Assembly (NCBI GenBank): GCA_900549865.1
Contig: URPU01000037.1
Span: forward strand, 1 to 20,765
DNA length: 20,765 nt
Direction of reading: 5' to 3'
DNA from: an uncultured Eubacteriales bacterium
GTDB taxonomy: Bacteria; Bacillota; Clostridia; Oscillospirales; Oscillospiraceae
The position numbers and the translations under genes were made by a program. The notes beneath the pieces are model-generated. The model was given only the letters and a program-made list of their open reading frames with translations. It had not been told where the DNA came from and made no database searches. The stretch's first letter is position 1; each line of letters opens with the position of its first letter. Shown here one piece after another: positions 6,811 through 11,271 of this stretch.

Positions 6811-7011
6811 CAGCATGTCAAAAAGCCTCGCAGAGTTTCGCGTCCGCAGACGCGAAAGCAGTATAATTTGTTTCCTGCCGCGACATGTGCGTGGCAGGAA
6901 ACACTTTGCGCGGAGTGAGCGTCGAAATGTCCGCTATCTGCGGACAACTGAGGCGCAGAACGCAGCGAAGCTTTCTCAAAAAAGGGGCTTTGCCACTTTT
7001 TCGACAGTCTC
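6811..7011 (+). repeat. Interspersed structured repeat, full copy B (MITE-like, 201 bp)
   Basis: Begins CAGCATGTCAAAAAGCCTCG and ends TTTTTCGACAGTCTC. The ends form a short inverted repeat (TGTC-AAAAAG against CTTTTTCGACA read in reverse complement). Internal stems: 6836-6844 with 6849-6857, 6871-6879 with 6893-6901, 6929-6934 with 6940-6945. Short frames cross it, but none has a ribosome site or a known family. It aligns along its length with the reversed copy at 14089-14291. No transposase is present, so any mobility would need help from elsewhere. Confidence 0.85.
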
Positions 7012-7019
7012 TTTATAAT
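7008..7019. repeat. Right 12-bp direct repeat flanking repeat copy B
   Basis: TCTCTTTATAAT, identical to 6799-6810; together they look like a target-site duplication. Confidence 0.65.
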
Positions 7020-7044
7020 TTACCCTATGTTCATCCCGCGTTGA

Positions 7045-7073
7045 TTGACAAATCCGCGCATGGCCGGTATACT
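7045..7073 (+). promoter_or_regulatory. Sigma-A promoter of the YugP-type peptidase gene
   Basis: TTGACA (7045-7050), a 17-bp spacer, TATACT (7068-7073). The start near 7080 gives a leader of about 28 nt ending in GGAGG, which fixes the translation start at 7108. Confidence 0.85.
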
Positions 7074-7107
7074 TCTATATAAATATCACGTTTCCGGAGG
7101 CGGCGGC

Positions 7108-7797
7108 ATGTTTTGGGATTCAACTTATATTCTTGCGTTGATCGGCGCGGCGGTCTGTGCGATCGCATCGCTGAACGTCAATCGGACATATAAAAAGTAC
7201 AGCGGCGTTCTCAGCGGCCGCGGACTTACGGCGGAGGCTGTCGCGGAGATGATACTGCGCAGGGCCGGGATATACGACGTGCGCATTGAGCGCGTCAGCG
7301 GCTCCCTGACGGACTATTATTCGCCGGGCGAGAAGGTGCTGAAGCTGTCCGAAAGCGTGTACGGCTCCACCTCCGTGGCGGCGATAGGCGTTGCGGCGCA
7401 TGAGTGCGGCCACGCCATACAGCACAGCGTCGGATATTTCCCGCTGAAGCTCAGGTCGGCGGCTGTGCCCGTGGCCAACATCGGCTCAAAGATATACTGG
7501 CCGGTGATCCTGCTGGGGCTTATTCTGGGGTATATGCAGCTCGCACAGATAGGCGTGCTGCTGTTCTCGTTCATCGTGCTGTTCCAGCTTATAACGCTGC
7601 CCGTCGAATTCGACGCGTCCGGCAGGGCGCTGCGCGTGCTTGCGGATGACGGCATCCTTGCCGGGGATGAGCTTGACGGGGCGAAGCGGGTGCTGCGCGC
7701 CGCGGCGCTGACCTATGTGGCGGCGCTGTTCTCCTCCGTGCTTCAGCTTCTGCGGCTGATGATGTTGACGCGCGGCGGCGACAGCAGAAGGAAATAA
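7108..7797 (+). CDS. yugP: YugP-type membrane zinc metallopeptidase
   Basis: 229 aa. A hydrophobic N-terminus (residues 5-22) is followed by a conserved region ending in VYGSTSVAAIGVAAHECGHAIQH. HECGH at 98-102 is the zinc-binding HEXXH, and E167 in LPVEFDASGRA is the likely third ligand. Two further membrane segments lie at about 128-165 and 200-220. This is the layout of the Bacillus YugP family (Pfam Zn_peptidase_2), an integral membrane metallopeptidase of undefined substrate. GGAGG is seven bases before the ATG; an in-frame upstream start at 7045 lies inside the -35 element and is rejected. It is a single-gene unit with its own promoter and terminator. The family call is firm; the function is not. 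Confidence 0.92.
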   Translation: MFWDSTYILALIGAAVCAIASLNVNRTYKKYSGVLSGRGLTAEAVAEMILRRAGIYDVRIERVSGSLTDYYSPGEKVLKLSESVYGSTSVAAIGVAAHECGHAIQHSVGYFPLKLRSAAVPVANIGSKIYWPVILLGLILGYMQLAQIGVLLFSFIVLFQLITLPVEFDASGRALRVLADDGILAGDELDGAKRVLRAAALTYVAALFSSVLQLLRLMMLTRGGDSRRK

Positions 7798-7803
7798 GAA
7801 AAA

Positions 7804-7844
7804 CGCCGTGCGGCCTGAAAACGGGCTGCACGGCGATAATTTTT
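7804..7844 (+). terminator. Intrinsic terminator after the yugP-like gene
   Basis: CGCCGTGCGGCC (7804-7815) pairs with GGCTGCACGGCG (7824-7835) with one G-U pair, followed by ATAATTTTT. It may also serve the convergent glycosylase gene. Confidence 0.85.
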
Positions 7845-7885
7845 GCCGGGGATGGAAAAGCGCGGCCATGAGGACGCGGCGCGGG

Positions 7886-8386
7886 TCAGTCGAGAGCGGC
7901 GCGTATCTGCCGCCACTCGCCGTAAAGGCGCTCCATCGACCACGCGGCGTTGGCCGGGCTTGTGGACGGCAGCTTCACGGGCGTGCGGCCGCACAGCGGC
8001 GCGAGATAGCGCATGAAGAGGGAATAGGACGCTGCGCCGTTGCAGTATATCGCGCGGATGTCCGCCGCGCTGAGCACCGCCATGATGTCAACGGGCATGA
8101 CGTTTCTTATGCTGCTGTCGCTGGAGCCAATGATGTCGCACTCCTCTATCACATCCCACAAGGCCACGCCGCGCGCGAGAAGAATTGCCCGCTTCCCGCC
8201 GGTGTCCGCCGGGAAATCACATTCCAGCACGCGCGACAGCAGCGGCCAGAAGCGGTTCTGCGGGTGGCCGTAGAAGAAGTTCGCCTGCCGCGACTTCACG
8301 GATGGGAAGCTGCCGAGTATCAGTATTTTCGAGTTTGCGTCATAGACCGGGCCAAACTCTCTTTTTATGTGCTTATATTCCGCCAT
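7886..8386 (-). CDS. DNA-deoxyinosine (hypoxanthine-DNA) glycosylase, UDG superfamily
   Basis: 166 aa from the ATG at 8386. ILILGSFPSVKSR (22-34) and FFYGHPQNRFWPLL (37-50) are the signature of the uracil-DNA-glycosylase superfamily branch that removes hypoxanthine from DNA. LPSTSPANAA (139-148) is the second conserved motif. A cytoplasmic base-excision repair enzyme acting on deaminated adenine is expected. The reading frame extends upstream to 8512, but that part covers the promoter and lacks conservation with the family. There is no ribosome site; a -10 element ends four bases before the ATG, so the mRNA may be leaderless. It converges on the YugP gene and is divergent from tRNA-Asp. The family call is strong; the exact base specificity is inferred from the family. 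Confidence 0.88.
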   Translation of the reverse strand: MAEYKHIKREFGPVYDANSKILILGSFPSVKSRQANFFYGHPQNRFWPLLSRVLECDFPADTGGKRAILLARGVALWDVIEECDIIGSSDSSIRNVMPVDIMAVLSAADIRAIYCNGAASYSLFMRYLAPLCGRTPVKLPSTSPANAAWSMERLYGEWRQIRAALD

Positions 8387-8390
8387 GCGT

Positions 8391-8419
8391 GTATTATACC
8401 ACCCGCGCCCGCGCGGGGC
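8391..8419 (-). promoter_or_regulatory. Promoter of the DNA glycosylase, possibly leaderless
   Basis: On the minus strand TTGCCC, a 17-bp spacer and TATAAT. The -10 ends only four bases before the ATG at 8386, so the start of transcription should fall at or within the start codon. Confidence 0.6.
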
Positions 8420-8477
8420 AAGCCGTCCGCGGCAAAAGCCGCCGCGCAAAAAAATCAAAAAAATGATAAAAAAACTA

Positions 8478-8506
8478 TTGACAAAATCCAATGTGTTTGA
8501 TAATAT
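8478..8506 (+). promoter_or_regulatory. Promoter of the tRNA-Asp/tRNA-Thr unit
   Basis: TTGACA (8478-8483), a 17-bp spacer and TAATAT (8501-8506), with an alternative TATAAT at 8504-8509. The start is predicted a few bases before the tRNA. Confidence 0.75.
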
Positions 8507-8517
8507 AATCAAGCCGT

Positions 8518-8594
8518 GGCCGAGTAGTTCAGCTGGTTAGAACGCCGGCCTGTCACGCCGGAGGTCGAGGGTTCAAGTCCCTTCTCGGTCGCCA
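8518..8594 (+). tRNA. tRNA-Asp (GTC)
   Basis: Full cloverleaf. Acceptor GGCCGAG (8518-8524) pairs with CTCGGTC (8584-8590) with one G-U pair, the discriminator is G, and CCA is encoded. The anticodon stem CCGGC/GCCGG holds loop CTGTCAC with anticodon GTC at 8552-8554. The T arm contains GGTTCAAGTC. Confidence 0.97.
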
Positions 8595-8600
8595 CAGCTA

Positions 8601-8624
8601 CATGCCCCTTTCTAAAGGGGCATG
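8601..8624. other. Perfect hairpin between the two tRNAs
   Basis: CATGCCCCTTT (8601-8611) and AAAGGGGCATG (8614-8624) form an 11-bp inverted repeat seven bases after tRNA-Asp. No T tract follows, so it is more likely a processing or stability element in a tRNA-Asp/tRNA-Thr precursor than a terminator. Confidence 0.6.
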
Positions 8625-8630
8625 AACTTT

Positions 8631-8706
<76 letters not shown>

Positions 8707-8710
8707 ACGT

Positions 8711-8745
8711 CGTCGCAAGCTTTGTATCGCTTGCGACGATTTTTT
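8711..8745 (+). terminator. Intrinsic terminator of the tRNA unit
   Basis: CGTCGCAAGC (8711-8720) pairs with GCTTGCGACG (8729-8738), followed by A and six T. Confidence 0.9.
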
Positions 8746-8794
8746 ATGCTTTGCATCAAAAATCATCTCGCGCTCACTCCGCTGCGACTCCTCC

Positions 8795-8836
8795 CCACCT
8801 TGAACCCGCCTGAGGCTGGGCTTCAAGGTGGTTTTT
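8795..8836 (+). terminator. Second intrinsic terminator-like hairpin
   Basis: CCACCTTGAA (8795-8804) pairs with TTCAAGGTGG (8822-8831), with CCC/GGG inside, followed by five T. The stretch from here to about 8950 shows no gene. Confidence 0.7.
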
Positions 8837-8954
8837 GCCTGAAATTCGGGCCGACGCAGATAACGAGATTTCCCGTGCAGGGTAGGCATGAGAGCTTTTT
8901 TGCGTTGGGCAGTTGTGAGAGTCGCGCCGGGTGCGGCAATAAAACAAAAAAACT

Positions 8955-8968
8955 CTTGACATGTCAAG
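8955..8968. promoter_or_regulatory. 14-bp palindrome over a candidate -35 element
   Basis: CTTGACATGTCAAG is its own reverse complement. The TTGACA within it is a consensus -35, but the following -10 is not clear: TGATAT at spacing 19, or TATAAC at 22. It looks like a repressor site controlling the small-ORF array that follows. Confidence 0.5.
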
Positions 8969-9039
8969 GATATTATGTTCTGATATAACTATCACAATTG
9001 GGAATGTGTCCCAAAAGCAAATCGAAGAGGAGGCAAAAA

Positions 9040-9148
9040 GTGGCGTAAAAAAGCCCCCGACAAGCTGGAGACCGCCCGCGTGGTGCTGGAGATGCTAGCA
9101 TACATCGCTACCGTCGCGTCGTTAGTCTGGCAGATAGTCAAGGGCTAA
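9040..9148 (+). pseudogene. Small one-helix membrane peptide A1, start frameshifted
   Basis: AGGAGG at 9028-9033 is six bases before GTG at 9040, but that frame reads GTG GCG TAA and stops at once. Dropping one G gives a 35-residue peptide, MRKKAPDKLETARVV then a hydrophobic stretch LEMLAYIATVASLVWQI and a Lys end. Basic N-terminus, one membrane span and tiny size are typical of Firmicutes holin-like or type I toxin-like peptides, though I cannot place it in a named family. A small hairpin (9165-9170 with 9175-9180) follows. First member of the small-ORF array. Confidence 0.5.
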
Positions 9149-9214
9149 CCCGGGCAAGGGGCGCGGCGGCGCAAGCCGCCATAACCAAAATTTATTATAC
9201 GCCGCTAAACGAAA

Positions 9215-9385
9215 ATGAACAAGAGTATATTTAAGAATCTGGCTTTGTACCTGCTTTTTGTGATCAACTGTATAAACGCTGTGCAGACCGGAGCGAGCTG
9301 GCTGTTTTGGGTGTCTGCCGTGCTGGTCGCGGCTGTAGCGATCATCGACATTGCGGATGCGCTGAAAGCAAAGAAAGGAAGATAA
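9215..9385 (+). CDS. Small two-span membrane protein B1 (56 aa)
   Basis: 56 aa with ATG at 9215 and stop at 9383-9385. Two hydrophobic stretches (about residues 8-25 and 29-45, separated by QTGAS) are followed by a basic end KAKKGR. The ribosome site is weak. It ends three bases before the next ORF, whose ribosome site (AAAGGAAG) lies in its last codons, so the two are probably translated together. No family recognised. It may be the membrane partner of the ribbon-helix-helix-like protein that follows; that is inference from position. Confidence 0.6.
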   Translation: MNKSIFKNLALYLLFVINCINAVQTGASWLFWVSAVLVAAVAIIDIADALKAKKGR

Positions 9386-9388
9386 GCA

Positions 9389-9577
9389 ATGGCAAAGACC
9401 CCGCAAGACCGGTGGCAAGCCGAAAATATCACGAGATACGTTGTTAAGGTTGCCAAGAAAACAGAGGGCGATATACTCGCCCAACTCGAAAAACAAACGA
9501 ACAAAGCCGGATATATTAAAGCTCTTATCCGGGCGGATATCGAAAGGGAAGCGAAAGCGACTGACAATACTTTATAA
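9389..9577 (+). CDS. Small ribbon-helix-helix-like protein C1 (62 aa)
   Basis: 62 aa, MAKTPQDRWQAENITRYVVKV, then TEGDILAQLEKQ and NKAGYIKALIRADIERE. A short beta strand followed by two helices is the pattern of ribbon-helix-helix DNA-binding proteins and many antitoxins, though I cannot confirm the fold. AAAGGAAG precedes the ATG by seven bases inside the upstream ORF. A frameshifted homologue (C2) sits at 9920-10092; the shared core is DADII/GDIL...NKAGYIKA.IRADIE. The duplication of membrane peptide plus RHH-like protein suggests a repeated module. Confidence 0.65.
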   Translation: MAKTPQDRWQAENITRYVVKVAKKTEGDILAQLEKQTNKAGYIKALIRADIEREAKATDNTL

Positions 9578-9618
9578 GAAGCGGTCATTTCAAAGAAATC
9601 TGGGAAAGGAGAAAAGAC

Positions 9619-9738
9619 ACGAGCCGCAAGAAGAAAAACGGCGACAACAGCGAAACGGTTGGCCGCCTCGCAGTTGTCACCGCGATACTCAGCCTCGTGA
9701 ACACAGTGTTGCAGATACTGCACGATTGGCTGGGCTGA
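9619..9738 (+). pseudogene. Small membrane peptide A2 with ACG in place of the start codon
   Basis: A 39-residue frame SRKKKNGDNSETVG, then LAVVTAILSLVNTVLQIL, DWLG, stop at 9736-9738. AAAGGAG (9605-9611) is exactly seven bases before ACG at 9619; no ATG, GTG or TTG exists in this frame. A single C-to-T change would make a normal gene. Either the gene is dead or ACG is used weakly. Its size, basic start and single span match peptide A1. Confidence 0.45.
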
Positions 9739-9750
9739 AACCCCGTAGGG

Positions 9751-9780
9751 TGCAGAGGAGGGGCGTACCCCTCCCCTGCA
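9751..9780. terminator. Hairpin after peptide A2
   Basis: TGCAG-A-GGAGGGG (9751-9763) pairs with CCCCTCC-C-CTGCA (9768-9780) around loop CGTA, with one A/C mismatch. There is no T run after it, so the terminator role is uncertain. Confidence 0.45.
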
Positions 9781-9819
9781 TCTAGGGTAACACATTTGCG
9801 GCACAGTGTCAATATCAGC

Positions 9820-9900
9820 ATGAAAGCATTGATTTATATTACCTCCGCGCTTACCATCGTTTTTGCAGTGCTCACGCTCATAGCGGCGCACAAAAAGTAA
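9820..9900 (+). CDS. 26-residue hydrophobic peptide B2
   Basis: MKALIYITSALTIVFAVLTL then IAAHKK: a single membrane span with a short basic tail, the shape of type I toxin or holin-like toxin peptides of Firmicutes. No clear ribosome site. It is followed after 19 bp by the RHH-like pseudogene C2, as B1 is by C1. Too short for a family call by eye. Confidence 0.45.
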   Translation: MKALIYITSALTIVFAVLTLIAAHKK

Positions 9901-9919
9901 TCCAAAGGAGGCCACGGTA

Positions 9920-10092
9920 ATGGCAGAGACCCTGCAAGACAGAGACAAAAAAAGAACTGCGTCAGGCTGTATATGTGGCTGCGGACAAATACCGACGCCG
10001 ACATCATCGCAAAGCTGGACGCGCAGGAAAACAAGGCAGGTTACATTAAGGCCCACATAAGGGCCGATATCGAAAAGAAGCGCAACATATAG
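9920..10092 (+). pseudogene. RHH-like protein C2, frameshifted in an A7 run
   Basis: AAAGGAGG precedes ATG 9920. The frame begins MAETLQDRDKK like C1 (MAKTPQDRW), then goes out of frame at the A7 run 9947-9953. One extra A restores KNCVRLYMWLRTNTDADII, then KLDAQENKAGYIKAHIRADI, ending at 10092 (57 aa). Causes could be true decay, a homopolymer miscall, or RNA polymerase slippage on A7. Confidence 0.6.
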
Positions 10093-10151
10093 CACGGTTT
10101 GAGATCTACAAAAATTGTGGATAGCTTGCCGCTGATAAGCGTGCCATGGAC

Positions 10152-10183
10152 ATCCCCTCCTGCCCAACCGGGCAGGAGGGGAT
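10152..10183. other. 14-bp perfect hairpin without T tract
   Basis: ATCCCCTCCTGCCC (10152-10165) and GGGCAGGAGGGGAT (10170-10183) around loop AACC. The sequence after it is not T-rich on either strand. It ends the small-ORF array and may be a terminator variant, an RNA stabiliser or an element end. Confidence 0.5.
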
Positions 10184-10215
10184 TCACATACGGTTCCAGA
10201 CCGTCAAATAACCCG

Positions 10216-10244
10216 TTGTCAAATTCTCGCAGACAGAGTATACT
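10216..10244 (+). promoter_or_regulatory. Promoter of the orphan 26-residue peptide
   Basis: TTGTCA (10216-10221), a 17-bp spacer, TATACT (10239-10244). The only ORF between it and the hairpin at 10409 is the peptide at 10308. Confidence 0.6.
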
Positions 10245-10307
10245 TATATAAGAATACGGTTCTTTATATAGAAAATATATAAAACTACTGAACGGGCGGT
10301 CTGCGGC

Positions 10308-10388
10308 ATGAATTACTTTGCGCTGATATTACCCAAGCTGGTCTCGTTTTTAATACTGCTGTTCGGCGCGATATCCCTGCTGGGCTGA
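10308..10388 (+). CDS. 26-residue hydrophobic peptide with its own promoter
   Basis: MNYFALILPKLVSFLILLFG then AISLLG: almost entirely hydrophobic with one Lys at residue 10. It lies about 57 nt after the predicted start of the promoter at 10216-10244 and 20 bp before the strong hairpin at 10409-10440, so a one-gene transcript is implied. No strong ribosome site (GGGCGGT is the closest). No family recognised; the same length as peptide B2. Confidence 0.4.
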   Translation: MNYFALILPKLVSFLILLFGAISLLG

Positions 10389-10408
10389 AAACGATATACG
10401 GAACATAA

Positions 10409-10440
10409 CCGCCCCGGCTGCAAAAATGCAGCCGGGGCGG
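10409..10440 (-). terminator. Terminator hairpin after the isochorismatase-like gene
   Basis: CCGCCCCGGCTGCA (10409-10422) and TGCAGCCGGGGCGG (10427-10440), a 14-bp perfect stem with loop AAAA. The minus-strand tail is TTATGTT. It may also stop the small peptide transcript from the left. Confidence 0.75.
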
Positions 10441-10488
10441 CGTGGTTTATCTATAGGATATACTCAGGAACACCCTTCTGTGGCTAGG

Positions 10489-11073
10489 TCACAGGGCGGA
10501 AAGCGCAGTCTCAAACTGCGCGACGGTCTCCACGCGCGCGCCGATGCGCGCCATGTCGTCGAGGTTCGCCTGCTGTACCGCGTCCGTGACGGAGGAGGTG
10601 CAGTCCGACAGCACGACAACGTCGTAATCCAGCGACAGCGCGTCGTAGCAGGTGGTGCGGATGCAGTTGGGCGTTGTGGTCCCGGCAAGCACGACTGTGT
10701 CCACGCCGAGGCGGCGCAGCACGAGATCCAACGAGGTGTGGAAGAAGGCGGAGAAGCGCGGCTTTATTATGATGCGATCCTCCGCCGCGATCTCAAACTC
10801 CTCCGGGTACGCGTCGGACATGCAGTCGCCGCAGTCCTCCGAAAGCGGCCTGCCGCCGGCATGCCACACATCATGGCGGCACTTCTCCACGTCGCTGCCG
10901 TCGGCGCGGTAATGGCGCGTGGCGTATATAACGGGGATGCCCGCGCCGTGGCACAGGCCGATCGCCCGTGCACAGGCGGGGATCGTCGCGGCGGCGGAGG
11001 GGATGCACAGGGGCGATGCGGGATCTATAAATCCGCGCTGCATATCTATCATTATGAGAGCGTATTTTTTCAT
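10489..11073 (-). CDS. Isochorismatase-family cysteine hydrolase
   Basis: 194 aa. MKKYALIMIDMQRGF with D10, KPRFSAF with K104 and GTTTPNCIRTT with C137 give the Asp-Lys-Cys triad of the isochorismatase/nicotinamidase superfamily. Members hydrolyse amide, ether or related bonds (nicotinamide, N-carbamoylsarcosine, isochorismate); the substrate cannot be read here. The TPNC motif is common in nicotinamidase-like and uncharacterised branches. ATG 11073 is chosen because AAGGA is nine bases upstream; the in-frame GTG at 11091 would overlap that site. It stands alone, divergent from the first redox operon. Confidence 0.88.
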   Translation of the reverse strand: MKKYALIMIDMQRGFIDPASPLCIPSAAATIPACARAIGLCHGAGIPVIYATRHYRADGSDVEKCRHDVWHAGGRPLSEDCGDCMSDAYPEEFEIAAEDRIIIKPRFSAFFHTSLDLVLRRLGVDTVVLAGTTTPNCIRTTCYDALSLDYDVVVLSDCTSSVTDAVQQANLDDMARIGARVETVAQFETALSAL

Positions 11074-11105
11074 ATGTACATGTCCTTTCACGTGTTGTCG
11101 GAAGT

Positions 11106-11134
11106 ACTATACCAAAAACGGCCGGGCAAAGCAA
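11106..11134 (-). promoter_or_regulatory. Promoter of the isochorismatase-like gene
   Basis: On the minus strand TTGCTT (11134-11129), a 17-bp spacer and TATAGT (11111-11106), about 33 bp before the ATG. Confidence 0.65.
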
Positions 11135-11212
11135 CCGCGGCGCAAAAATTTCGGGAAAGCGAGCGGAACTGCGGCAGAAAGCACTTGCGCAAAAGAGGAA
11201 TATGTGTTGTTT

Positions 11213-11218
11213 TATTAA
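11213..11218 (+). promoter_or_regulatory. Probable -10 element of redox operon 1
   Basis: TATTAA is a weak -10. It is called because it sits exactly three bases before the operator at 11222, the same geometry as TAAAAT and the operator of redox operon 2. TTGCGC at 11185-11190, also the -35 of operon 2, is present, but at spacing 22. Confidence 0.4.
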
Positions 11219-11221
11219 CAG

Positions 11222-11238
11222 CGGTGGCATAGCCATAA
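11222..11238. promoter_or_regulatory. Operator of redox operon 1 (GntR-type inverted repeat)
   Basis: CGGTGG-CATAG-CCATAA. In reverse complement it matches the operon 2 operator at 13 of 17 positions, including the TGG...CCA arms. It lies 33 bp before the ATG at 11272. Confidence 0.6.
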
Positions 11239-11271
11239 AAGAGCAATTATAAAAATGAAAGGGGAAATATC

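Noticed and set aside
6791..7018. Short proteins encoded within the interspersed repeat
   Set aside because: Frames differ between copies, lack ribosome sites, and the conserved feature is base pairing.
7045..7107. Upstream in-frame start of the YugP-type peptidase
   Set aside because: It coincides with the -35 element of a consensus promoter; GGAGG and family similarity point to 7108.
10180..10205. Group II intron-like end (CACATACGGTTC)
   Set aside because: A short resemblance only; no domain V hairpin, no maturase, and no intron boundary are present.
8707..10440. Attachment-site duplication of the tRNA-Thr 3' end marking an integrated element
   Set aside because: I found no second copy of the tRNA 3' end in the window and no integrase; the tRNA-side location remains only suggestive.
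11185..11190. TTGCGC as a firm -35 for redox operon 1
   Set aside because: It is identical to the operon 2 -35, but the distance to the likely -10 is 22 bp, too long for a confident call.
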